DNA from: Dialister sp. CAG:486
GTDB taxonomy: Bacteria > Bacillota > Negativicutes > Veillonellales > Dialisteraceae
Assembly (NCBI GenBank): GCA_000434475.1
Contig: FR879520.1
Location: forward strand, 1 to 22,370
Length of the DNA stretch: 22,370 bases
Direction of reading: 5' to 3'
The notes beneath the pieces are model-generated. The model had not been told where the DNA came from and ran no database searches. It worked only from the letters and a program-made list of their open reading frames with translations. Numbering within the stretch: position 1 is the first letter of the stretch; every line of letters begins with the position of its first letter. This document shows positions 6,004 to 12,748 of this stretch, one piece after another. The position numbers and the translations under genes were made by a program.

Positions 6004-6051
6004 TTTTCTGTTCCTCCTTTACATGGAATCTATGAAATCTGAGTGCGCACA

Positions 6052-6276
6052 TCAGAGTTTCAATCCAAATGGAGAAAGAAACTGACCAAGCTGCTCGTCA
6101 CTCCACCCCTTCTGGCGTGCCAGGTTACGGACGATAGCTTTCATTTCATCAGGGCTCTTGCCCTTGCCCATCTGCATAGCACGGCCCATCAAAGGATCAG
6201 TTCCCGCCATCTGCTGGATCATTCCTACGGGATTTTGTGCCTGCTGCAGCATGCCGATTAACTGGAACGGATTCAT
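6052..6276 (-). CDS. Small helical phage protein of unknown function
   Basis: A 74-residue Met/Gln-rich protein starting MNPFQLIGMLQQAQNPVGMI and ending with a predicted helix pair (DEMKAIVRNLARQKGWSDEQLGQFLSPFG). It has a strong ribosome binding site (AAGGAGGAG) located inside the end of the upstream gene, with which it overlaps by 80 bases in a different frame. Proteins of this short type recur beside Gly-rich phage proteins in Firmicutes. The function is unknown, and it has neither a signal nor a membrane segment. Confidence 0.7.
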   Translation of the reverse strand: MNPFQLIGMLQQAQNPVGMIQQMAGTDPLMGRAMQMGKGKSPDEMKAIVRNLARQKGWSDEQLGQFLSPFGLKL

Positions 6277-6658
6277 GGTCTTTCTCCTCCTTCATCGAAT
6301 TCAGCGTCTTTTCCATCTCCTCCACCTTCGCCTGCAGCGCTGCCAGTGCTCCGGCGGGCGCTGCTTCCTGCTTTGGTGGTTCCTTGGATACGACGTAGAC
6401 TTTAAATACCGGCATCCCGTTAAGATCTATCGACTTCTCATAGATCTTCCCTTCAGCCGGGGAGGGGAAATAGGACGGTGTCCCATCCAGCATGACCTGT
6501 GCCGCTCGTGCTTCCTCGATGCCTGTCACCAAGTGCCCGCGAACGGTCATGGGCTGAGGCGGACGCTGCATCTGCCGCTGCTGTTCGAGCATAGCCAGCC
6601 TGTCTTGCATTTGAGGCGTGGCCCCGTAGTAACCTGTTGGATAGTATTCTCCGTACAT
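6197..6658 (-). CDS. Phage protein of unknown function with C-terminal coiled coil
   Basis: A 153-residue protein. It opens with a Tyr/Gly-rich stretch (MYGEYYPTGYYG), then a Gln-rich helix (QDRLAMLEQQRQMQ), then a compact domain with TVRGHLVTGIEEARAAQV and GKIYEKSIDLNGMPVFKVYVV. It ends with an Ala-rich coiled coil (about 103-127). The last 26 residues come from the 80-base overlap with the next gene and look non-conserved. The ribosome binding site AAGGAGGGG precedes the ATG. The pattern of a conserved middle reading G-x-E-E-A-R-A-A and K-I-Y-x-K is familiar from Firmicute phage genomes, but no function is known to me. Confidence 0.7.
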   Translation of the reverse strand: MYGEYYPTGYYGATPQMQDRLAMLEQQRQMQRPPQPMTVRGHLVTGIEEARAAQVMLDGTPSYFPSPAEGKIYEKSIDLNGMPVFKVYVVSKEPPKQEAAPAGALAALQAKVEEMEKTLNSMKEEKDHESVPVNRHAAAGTKSRRNDPADGGN

Positions 6659-6721
6659 GGTATCCCCTCCTTACGATTCCATTGTAGATGAAACGAGAAA
6701 GGGAATGGTGTCACAAAAGCC

Positions 6722-6970
6722 CTAAAAATATCCCAGTTTTCTGCCTGATTTGTACATCTTTTTAGAGATACGCCGTGCAATCCTAGCCACGCTCTTCCTA
6801 GTAAGCGACTGGTCGATAGCTATCTCCTTGAACGTCATCCCCTCGATAAGTCTCATGCGAATGTATTTCTGCTCGTCAGGCGTAAAGATGGCGGCTTGAA
6901 GCATCGCGTCAAGCTCTTCGCGGTCAACCGTTTTTAGCCATTCTTTAACCACCCTTCGCTCAGGACCCAT
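6722..6970 (-). CDS. Sigma-region-4-like helix-turn-helix protein
   Basis: An 82-residue basic protein. Residues of about 30-66 (TPDEQKYIRMRLIEGMTFKEIAIDQSLTRKSVARIARRISKKM) follow the sigma70 region 4 pattern: an opening helix ending in R-L-I-E-G, then a turn and a recognition helix with SLTRKSVARIARR. The ATG at 6970 is preferred over a GTG nine bases upstream because AAAGGTGAT lies at the right distance for it. It lies between the tail fibre genes and the late small-gene/lysis module, so a role in switching on that module is plausible but inferred. It is too short to be a full sigma factor, having no region 2. Composition is AT-rich like its upstream neighbour, which may signal separate acquisition. 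Confidence 0.65.
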   Translation of the reverse strand: MGPERRVVKEWLKTVDREELDAMLQAAIFTPDEQKYIRMRLIEGMTFKEIAIDQSLTRKSVARIARRISKKMYKSGRKLGYF

Positions 6971-6987
6971 GATAATCACCTTTCCTT

Positions 6988-7527
6988 TTATTTATAATCA
7001 TTTCTATCTGTGACATGTTTGTTAATTTCTGGAGACCAACTGATATATACCTCAGCATCGGGGTTCCCCAGATAGGGTTCATCCTGCCAATCAGTATCAA
7101 ACCAAATTGCTCGATGATCGTTACAATATACCTCAACCTCGTAATCTATATCTTCATTTCCTTCTGTTGTGTCAATCTCTAGTGTATGTGTACTTCCCGG
7201 AGTTACACCAACATATTGTGTATCGTCATCCTCATAATTGATTTTAAGAACAGTTATTCCAATTGGAACCGTAAACTTTCCACCTTTGAATAGTACAGTT
7301 CCTGTAGGGATAGCTTCAGCTCTTACCTGAAAGACTCCTCCATCACTCTTTTTGACATAGCAAGGTACATCCCCACTCCCATTAGCTTCGAGCTTAATGT
7401 ACGCTGGAGATCCTTTGAATTTGATCTTCAAGTTCGGTTCAGGACATTCATCTGTTGTCGTATAGGCATGAGCATCATACTGCACCCCTGCCTTTTTGAC
7501 ATGAAAAATTGCACCAAGGTCACTCAT
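6988..7527 (-). CDS. Low-GC tail-associated protein, possible distal fibre or receptor-binding subunit
   Basis: A 179-residue protein, predicted largely beta-strand, with Gly/Thr/Asp-rich stretches and no signal peptide or membrane segment. The ATG at 7527 overlaps the fibre gene's stop (ATGA); a GTG nine bases upstream is possible but less likely. It opens with SDLGAIFHVKKAGVQYDAHAYTT and contains a Cys pair (about 31 and 59). It is strongly AT-rich compared with the tail genes to its right. Its position directly after a tail fibre with a 4-bp overlap suggests a fibre tip or receptor-binding component, but I recognise no family, so this is an inference from context. Confidence 0.6.
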   Translation of the reverse strand: MSDLGAIFHVKKAGVQYDAHAYTTTDECPEPNLKIKFKGSPAYIKLEANGSGDVPCYVKKSDGGVFQVRAEAIPTGTVLFKGGKFTVPIGITVLKINYEDDDTQYVGVTPGSTHTLEIDTTEGNEDIDYEVEVYCNDHRAIWFDTDWQDEPYLGNPDAEVYISWSPEINKHVTDRNDYK

Positions 7528-8720
7528 TCTATCCACAGCTCCGATCCGTTAATAACAAGGTGTCCGTTGCTGATTGTAGCAAAGCCACTATCATTGGTCA
7601 GCTGAGATGTTTTTGAAGGCAATTCAGTTTTAAGGGCATAGACGGATAAGTCAATATCATTTCGGATCAGATAACTCAAAAACCCATATGCAAGTAGCCA
7701 TGGATTACCAGAAGTATCATATACTATAAGGCGTCCATTTTGGACAGCTCCCTGAGATTCTAGTTTACTCCAGTTTAGGGGTTCAATCCATACATCCTCT
7801 ATTTTGTTATCCACTTCTTCCTTAGAGTAGTATGAAGAAGGATCAAACTTAGCGGCATCAGCAGCACTCTTAGCTGCCGCATTCGCACTGCTTAATGCAT
7901 GTTCCTCGCTGGCCGCCGCTGCGGTGGCCGACTTTGCGGCATTCTTCTCGCTGGTGGCCGCATCGCTTGCGCTATTTCCGGCCGCTGTCGCCTTGGCGAT
8001 GGCAGTGCTTGCACTGTTCGCAGCGGCGCTCTTGGATGCGACTGCATTCGTCTCGCTCGCCTTCGCGGTCTCCGCACTCATTGCCGCTGCACTCTTGGAT
8101 GCGGCCGCCGCGTTCTCGCTCGCCTTGGCTGCACTCGCGCTCGCGGACGCATTCGTCTCACTCGCCTTGGCGTTACCGGCACTGGTACTCGCCGCGCTGG
8201 CGCTTTGCAGCGCATTGCTTTCACTGGTCGCGGCTGCACCGGCGGAGCTGGCGGCATTCTTCTCACTCGTCGCCGCTGCGCTTGCGCTATTTCCGGCCGA
8301 TGTCGCCTTGGTGCTGGCGGTGCTGGCGCTGTTCGCAGCGGCGGTCTTGGACGCGGCTGCATTCGTCTCACTAGTCTTGGCATTCGCTGCGCTTGTCGCC
8401 GCTGCGCTCTTGGAGGCGGCCGCCGCATTCTCGCTCGCCTTGGCTGCACTCGCACTCTCGGACGCCGCATTCTTGGAAGCGAGCGCCTGCGTAGCTGCGG
8501 TCTGTGTGTTTGTCATTTTTGCCTCGGCGTCATCCTGATCCCAGACAGTGACGGCATTCTTATACGTGCTTCCGCCGGGCGCGCCGACCTTCAGAATGTA
8601 CTTGCCGCTCGGTTTCTTGGCAAAGACCGGCTCGCCCTGATGGAGCTTGGGGTTTACTTTTTCCCACTCCTCTACAGAGGCAACGGAAAATTCTATGCGC
8701 GCATTCGTTTCTATTGCCAT
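7524..8720 (-). CDS. Tail fibre protein with Ala/Ser heptad-repeat shaft
   Basis: A 398-residue fibre. Residues 1-60 form a small N-terminal domain (HQGEPVFAKKPSGKYILKVGAPGGSTYKNAVTVW) resembling phage fibre and tropism-determinant attachment domains. Residues of about 70-291 are nearly all Ala, Ser, Asn, Lys and Thr, in heptads of the type S-x-x-x-A-x-x, expected to form a long trimeric coiled-coil shaft. A block of about 74 residues is duplicated at an offset of 105 residues. Residues 297-398 carry SYYSKEEVDNKI and a LPSKTSQLTNDSGFATI motif common near the ends of phage fibres. The last 100 codons are distinctly AT-rich, unlike the shaft. The ribosome binding site AAGGAGG precedes the ATG. 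The likely role is host recognition. Confidence 0.8.
   Translation of the reverse strand: MAIETNARIEFSVASVEEWEKVNPKLHQGEPVFAKKPSGKYILKVGAPGGSTYKNAVTVWDQDDAEAKMTNTQTAATQALASKNAASESASAAKASENAAAASKSAAATSAANAKTSETNAAASKTAAANSASTASTKATSAGNSASAAATSEKNAASSAGAAATSESNALQSASAASTSAGNAKASETNASASASAAKASENAAAASKSAAAMSAETAKASETNAVASKSAAANSASTAIAKATAAGNSASDAATSEKNAAKSATAAAASEEHALSSANAAAKSAADAAKFDPSSYYSKEEVDNKIEDVWIEPLNWSKLESQGAVQNGRLIVYDTSGNPWLLAYGFLSYLIRNDIDLSVYALKTELPSKTSQLTNDSGFATISNGHLVINGSELWIE
7905..8441 (-). repeat. Long internal duplication in the fibre shaft
   Basis: Codons 94-167 (8220-8441) and 199-272 (7905-8126) encode near-identical Ala/Ser blocks beginning KASENAAAASKSAAA and continuing through SETNA, AANSAST and TSEKNAA. 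The offset is 105 codons, exactly 15 heptads, so the register of the coiled coil is preserved. Such in-phase repeats allow the shaft to lengthen or shorten by recombination. Confidence 0.75.
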
Positions 8721-8729
8721 ATGTCCTCC

Positions 8730-9599
8730 TTATGCGGTGCGAATCCAAATGTATAATGCAATGTACTTCGGACGACTGTCCCACGCCTGTCCACTGCCTG
8801 TGGCATTGATCGAGAGAGCATGCTTGTGTGCCGCGACGTAAGAGGTGCGGCCAGTCCAGGCACGGGAAGCCACGAAACGCATACGAGCACCACCACCGCC
8901 GTTTGATTCTTGATCTAAGTTAACGCGTCGGCCCTCGGCAAAAGCGCCTGAGGTGGGTGTTCTGTCCGCATGTCGTCCAAATGCTGAGTCATCAGCGTTA
9001 AACTCCCCTGTAATCTCCATGTTTCCTCGATCGTGGTCATGCCCGCCAGCTTCGCCCATGGTGTATCCATGTGTATGGGATGGCATCTCGTCCACGGTAC
9101 TTGCGTGGGTATTGCTCCCGCCCTTTTCTCCGACTTTGGCCGTATTCCCAGCGGCCATAACAAAGGTCTTTTCTTCGAGAAGTTCCCATGTCGTGCCGGT
9201 GTATTTAACGGATGGGTTTTCGGGATTCTTCGTCATAATGACGTCGCCAATCCTTGGATAGGTCATTCGCCGGATGTTCTCAATGACGGACGTAAGGTCT
9301 ATATTCCCCTGCGCGTCCGGTTTGATGCCATTCACCGATCCTGCGAAGGTCTTACGGAGATTCGCAACAAGACCAGTATAATCATCATCCATCGCATCAA
9401 GCCCCGCCTGTACGATGACTTGCGCTATGGCCGCAGCCATGATCGTCGCCTGCTTATAAATCTTGTTGTGAAGTGAAGGAACAGCAATGCCAGGCACCAC
9501 GCCGGAGACGCGTTGTGTGTCTGTCTCGTATTCATTGTCTGACTGGATATTTTCGGGGGCGACCCCTTCAGCAAATACCTTAAAATTAGATTTGGCCAT
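8730..9599 (-). CDS. Tail fibre / collar-type protein with HxH motifs
   Basis: A 289-residue protein. The N-terminal third attaches to the tail (PSLHNKIYKQATIMAAAIAQ). The middle holds GDVIMTKNPENPSVKYTGTTWELL, the usual lead-in to a tail-collar fibre domain. The C-terminal part has three H-x-H motifs (SHTHGY, GHDHDR, AHKHAL), which in homologous long-tail-fibre tips coordinate metal ions along the trimer axis, and it ends with RPKYIALYIWIRTA, the classic final strand. The ATG is preceded by GGAGGGG and lies three bases after the stop of the DUF2612 gene. It and the Ala/Ser-rich fibre downstream are the two fibre candidates. No tail fibre assembly chaperone was seen. Confidence 0.8.
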   Translation of the reverse strand: MAKSNFKVFAEGVAPENIQSDNEYETDTQRVSGVVPGIAVPSLHNKIYKQATIMAAAIAQVIVQAGLDAMDDDYTGLVANLRKTFAGSVNGIKPDAQGNIDLTSVIENIRRMTYPRIGDVIMTKNPENPSVKYTGTTWELLEEKTFVMAAGNTAKVGEKGGSNTHASTVDEMPSHTHGYTMGEAGGHDHDRGNMEITGEFNADDSAFGRHADRTPTSGAFAEGRRVNLDQESNGGGGARMRFVASRAWTGRTSYVAAHKHALSINATGSGQAWDSRPKYIALYIWIRTA

Positions 9600-9602
9600 T
9601 CA

Positions 9603-10352
9603 TTACCCCTCCGTTTTCGTAACCTGCAGCCAATGTGACTTGTAGCCGCTATAGTTGAGCGTGTTGTAATTGTATGCGAAGATCGGCATGCCGCTTGTAT
9701 CGATAAATGCGAGCGCGTTAATCCGGACGCCTTCCGGTTTCGGGATGATATAACCATGCATGATGAGCTCGCGCATGAGACCTGTGTACTGACCAACCAG
9801 CACGATATTGTAAGACATGTCCTGCAGATCCTGGATCTGTATACCCAGATTCTCCGGAAACAGATTTGCCCACATTTCGTAAAGCTCGAGTACGTTCCCC
9901 TTCCACACATTCTGCACGATTCTTGCTTTGATCATCGTGCGGAAGACGGAGTCCGTGATCAGGGGAGCGTCTTCGATATCCGCCGGAGCATACCCTTTAA
10001 TAAAGTCTGATTCCGCCATATTCACCGGGGTAGGTGTCGGGTACACGGTATAGACCGATTCATCGCCGCTGTCCTTTTCCATTTCTTCCGGTGTCGGGCA
10101 GATGATGTCTCCTCGGCCCAGCGGCGTTGGTTCAAAGTCCAGATCGCGAGACGTACCGACGCAGTAACCGATGATATCGAGCTGGTCATCATGGGCGGTT
10201 TCCAAGTCGAACATGTCCACGACCTTCAGAATGAATGTATCCAGCTCGCAGTTATAGTCCACCATCTTTCGTATCATGTCATTGAAGCGCGGAGCAAGGC
10301 GGTATTCTGAAGTGATGAGCTCCCTGTAGTATTCCTTTGTCGGTGTAATCAT
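9603..10352 (-). CDS. DUF2612 baseplate/tail protein
   Basis: A 249-residue protein. Its first 80 residues carry the DUF2612 pattern: YYRELITSEYRLAPRFNDMI, then a VVDMFDLETAHDDQLDIIGYCVGTSRDL segment in which D-x-x-Q-L-D-x-x-G-x-x-V-G is the core. DUF2612 proteins follow gpJ-type baseplate wedge genes in several myoviruses and are thought to link the wedge to tail fibres, comparable with gpI of P2. The start overlaps gpJ by four bases (ATGA) with GAGGT upstream. The genes on both sides support a baseplate-periphery role. Confidence 0.8.
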   Translation of the reverse strand: MITPTKEYYRELITSEYRLAPRFNDMIRKMVDYNCELDTFILKVVDMFDLETAHDDQLDIIGYCVGTSRDLDFEPTPLGRGDIICPTPEEMEKDSGDESVYTVYPTPTPVNMAESDFIKGYAPADIEDAPLITDSVFRTMIKARIVQNVWKGNVLELYEMWANLFPENLGIQIQDLQDMSYNIVLVGQYTGLMRELIMHGYIIPKPEGVRINALAFIDTSGMPIFAYNYNTLNYSGYKSHWLQVTKTEG

Positions 10353-11539
10353 GATTCTACCTCGATGAAACTATAGTCGGGGCTTGCCACCTCGTTGTAA
10401 TTGATATCTACATCTCCCGCTGCCATGGATCCGGCCGAGCGGCCGATCGTGATGGAAGAGATGCCGAACTGCGGCTTGCTCGGGATGGGGTTACAGCTCA
10501 CAACGACGCCGGTGAGCATAGAAATGGACACGTCACGTCCGATTTCCAGCCCTTTAATATATTCGTAAATCGCACTTTTTACGGTCGACGACAGACTGGA
10601 GATATATCCGGTGTACTTTTTAATCCTCACGTGCACATGGATCGGAACATAGCTTGGCCGATAGAATCGGACGGTATTGATGTATTCATTCTGGTCTTTG
10701 ACTTTGACCACTTTCGTACCATTCGTATAGCAGCCGATCCCCTTATGGTAGAGAATCGCCTCCGCGATTTCATTGTCATCGCCCCCTTCGACCACGCAGG
10801 TGATCGAGTGAGGCGGCAGGCCAAAGGGGTTATTCTCTTCATCTACGGTAGACAGGTTGGTGTCATTCTCATAGACCGATACGCGTGCCACATTCTTCAG
10901 TGCGCGCAGCGCCCCGAGCGTCCCCGCCAGCATGGTCTGCGATGGATTCGAGACGGAAATCGTCTGCCTTTTGCGAAGCTCGCCATCCGTCTCAATGGCG
11001 TTTCCCGGAATGGCCGACACTTTGTTTTCAACCGCCTTCCATCCCATGGTCGGGGTGTTTATCTGCGTGATGTCGCCCGGAAGTGCTGTGATGGCGCCAG
11101 CCACGCTGCATGTGGCTGTGGAAAGCACGCTGCCGTCAGATCCGATCACCACAGACGCCGGCAGATTCCACACATTCCCAGTGGCATCTTTTACGCTGCC
11201 GTTTTTGATTTCTGTGAAGGCCGTGCCCGTGATGTAGAGTTCACAGGTCGAGAAACCTGCAGGTTTTCGGTAGATGCCGTTCAGCTTTACTACGGAGTCG
11301 AGCGCCGCTCCGACGGCAGTCGTCGGACTTCTCGAATTGTAAGCATACTGCACCGCCTGGTAACTGTCAGCCACCTTCAGCGCAAGGATGGAAAGAAACT
11401 GATAATCCGCACTATCGTTTCCAAGGTAAATATCCGATCCGTAGATCTTTTTCATGCTGGCGATCATGTCGTCCAGAATGTCCTGATAGGTCGGCAGGTG
11501 AAGTCCGGATCCGTCTACGTAAGGAGTAAAGTAACTCAT
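10349..11539 (-). CDS. Baseplate wedge protein, gpJ-like
   Basis: A 396-residue protein of the baseplate J family. The N-terminus (TPYVDGSGLHLPTYQDILDDMIASMKKIYG) and the segment GAALDSVVKLNGIYRK, followed by a Ser/Thr-rich beta region and AIPGNAIETDGELRKRQTIS (with the conserved E-x-D-x-x-L-R-x-R core), are typical. It ends with IKSAIYEYIKGLEIGRDV-like and beta-strand segments. gpJ proteins form the inner baseplate wedges that reorganise when the sheath contracts. It starts in a 4-bp overlap with the upstream wedge gene and has GGAGG upstream. Confidence 0.88.
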   Translation of the reverse strand: MSYFTPYVDGSGLHLPTYQDILDDMIASMKKIYGSDIYLGNDSADYQFLSILALKVADSYQAVQYAYNSRSPTTAVGAALDSVVKLNGIYRKPAGFSTCELYITGTAFTEIKNGSVKDATGNVWNLPASVVIGSDGSVLSTATCSVAGAITALPGDITQINTPTMGWKAVENKVSAIPGNAIETDGELRKRQTISVSNPSQTMLAGTLGALRALKNVARVSVYENDTNLSTVDEENNPFGLPPHSITCVVEGGDDNEIAEAILYHKGIGCYTNGTKVVKVKDQNEYINTVRFYRPSYVPIHVHVRIKKYTGYISSLSSTVKSAIYEYIKGLEIGRDVSISMLTGVVVSCNPIPSKPQFGISSITIGRSAGSMAAGDVDINYNEVASPDYSFIEVES

Positions 11540-11907
11540 TCTGTTCCTCCCAGGTTCGATATAATGAGCGATCCGTACATGGTCTCTACCACGGCGCGGA
11601 ACGTGTATTTACGAGTGTCATTATCATAGTTTGAATCATAGCCCAGTATCGAGAGCACACCTTTCGTCCCGGAGATGCGTTCCTTGAAAAGGAAATCCAC
11701 CGCCGCTGTGTTGGATTGGCTGCCCGAGGATGCCAGAATCTTTTCAAAAAGTGGAAGCCCGTCCTCTCGATCCTCCCACCACTCCGCATAGAGCAGGAGG
11801 AGTCGTGTCTTGATGGCCTGTGCGACAGCTTCCACGCCTTCGAGATAAGCATGCTTGCTCCTCCCGAATACGTAGTCACCATCGGCGTCTAACATGCGGT
11901 AAATCAT
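11536..11907 (-). CDS. gp25/gpW-like baseplate wedge protein
   Basis: A 123-residue protein between the PAAR tip and gpJ, where contractile phages encode gp25 (T4) or gpW (P2). Features: GVEAVAQAIKTRLLLLYAEWWEDREDGLPLF near the N-terminus, in which the E-W-W-x-x-x-x-x-G-x-P pattern is frequent in this family, then a C-terminal mixed region ending in beta strands (YTFRAVVETMYGSLIIS). Identification rests on position, length and this motif. Ribosome binding site AGGAGG lies inside the end of the PAAR gene. Such proteins join the wedge to the first sheath ring. Confidence 0.7.
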   Translation of the reverse strand: MIYRMLDADGDYVFGRSKHAYLEGVEAVAQAIKTRLLLLYAEWWEDREDGLPLFEKILASSGSQSNTAAVDFLFKERISGTKGVLSILGYDSNYDNDTRKYTFRAVVETMYGSLIISNLGGTE

Positions 11908-11909
11908 AG

Positions 11910-12200
11910 CTAGCCTCCTATAAACACATTCGGAGAGCCTTCGGCAGCCGTACCGCCGCAGGAGACGGAGTCCCCCACGCGAGCAGCCGGCTTCCCGTTG
12001 ATAAATACCGATCTGCTCCCTGAAGAAATCGCCCCAGAGTGCGCCGCGTGCACGGAGCAGCCATGCGGTGCATAGATGTCCCCTACACGCGCGGCTCCCC
12101 GTCCATTGATGAACACATCCGAGGCCGCAGTAACGAGCGCCGTCGGCGGGCAGGCATCATGTCCTGTGTCTTTGTCTCCCAGTCGTGTCGCCTGACTCAA
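11910..12200 (-). CDS. PAAR-domain spike tip protein
   Basis: A 96-residue protein made of two PAAR-type halves: TRLGDKDTGHDACPPTALV...VFINGRGAARVGDIYAPHGC and GSRSVFINGKPAARVGDSVSCGG. PAAR proteins fold into a small cone, usually zinc-stabilised by His and Cys, that caps the spike trimer and pierces the outer membrane. The start appears to be TTG at 12200: the domain begins within six residues, no ATG lies nearby, and the TTG overlaps the spike stop codon (TTGA). Its initiation is probably coupled to spike translation, which would match their one-tip-to-one-spike assembly. Confidence 0.9.
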   Translation of the reverse strand: MSQATRLGDKDTGHDACPPTALVTAASDVFINGRGAARVGDIYAPHGCSVHAAHSGAISSGSRSVFINGKPAARVGDSVSCGGTAAEGSPNVFIGG

Positions 12201-12745
12201 TTGATATTCACCGTCCCTCCATTGATGTTGATGGTGCCGCCGACGATGTTGATGGTATCGCCAGCGATTTCCACATACGCCGATCCGGATTCATTCCGGA
12301 GCTGCACGGAGCCGGTACTGTATCCAGTAATGGTGCGCGGCTGACTCCATGGACCAGGGATGGCATAGCCGTCTGAGAGATCATGTCGGCGACAGTCGAT
12401 CTGATTCTGCACCCCGCCAGACTGCCACCAGGAATCCATGCAGGCATCGCCAAAGATGACCAGGCATTCATCGCCCGGCTTCACCGGGAATGTAAGCGCA
12501 TAGCCGCCCGCTCTCGGAAATACCACGGGAACATCAACGAGTGGTGGGAGATCCACCCACTGCTCTTCCCCTTCTGGGGTCAGCCGCTTCTCGCGAATCG
12601 CTGGCTGCACAGTAACCGTCTGCTCCTTCGGATCAAACGACTGAATGATTCCTGGGCACGCCACGCGCAGATTGTTCTCTCGCTCGCGGGCGAAATTTTC
12701 GCTATTCTGGCGCCTGTCAGGCGAAAGCTCTGTCAAAGGTATCAT
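12197..12745 (-). CDS. Baseplate spike protein, gpV/gp138-like
   Basis: A 182-residue protein. An N-terminal helix (residues 1-28) leads into an OB-fold-type region (LRVACPGIIQSFDPKEQTVTVQPAI and DVPVVFPRAGGYALTFPVKPGDECLVIFGD) that matches the gp138/gpV N-terminal domain. The Trp-rich stretch (DSWWQSGG) and DGYAIPGPW are also typical. The C-terminus, TINIVGGTININGGTVNIN, is a short run of alternating polar and hydrophobic residues expected to form a trimeric beta-helix needle. The next gene supplies the PAAR tip. It sits five bases after the hub stop codon. Confidence 0.85.
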   Translation of the reverse strand: MIPLTELSPDRRQNSENFARERENNLRVACPGIIQSFDPKEQTVTVQPAIREKRLTPEGEEQWVDLPPLVDVPVVFPRAGGYALTFPVKPGDECLVIFGDACMDSWWQSGGVQNQIDCRRHDLSDGYAIPGPWSQPRTITGYSTGSVQLRNESGSAYVEIAGDTINIVGGTININGGTVNIN

Positions 12746-12748
12746 TGA

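Noticed and set aside
6659..6721. Promoter in the gap before the 153-residue protein
   Set aside because: A TACAAT box is present, but no -35 hexamer lies at 16-18 bases. Too weak to list as a feature.
7905..8441. Possible CRISPR array or minisatellite
   Set aside because: The periodicity is of codons in a fibre shaft (heptads in phase with the reading frame); there are no constant repeats with unique spacers.
7899..8756. Long Arg/Cys/Gly-rich or Ala/Leu-rich frames opposite the fibre shaft
   Set aside because: Artefact of the repetitive GCN/AGC codons of the Ala/Ser-rich fibre. All six frames stay open here.
10631..11629. Plus-strand frame of 332 codons opposite gpJ
   Set aside because: Antisense shadow of a recognised baseplate gene, extending across the gp25-like gene.
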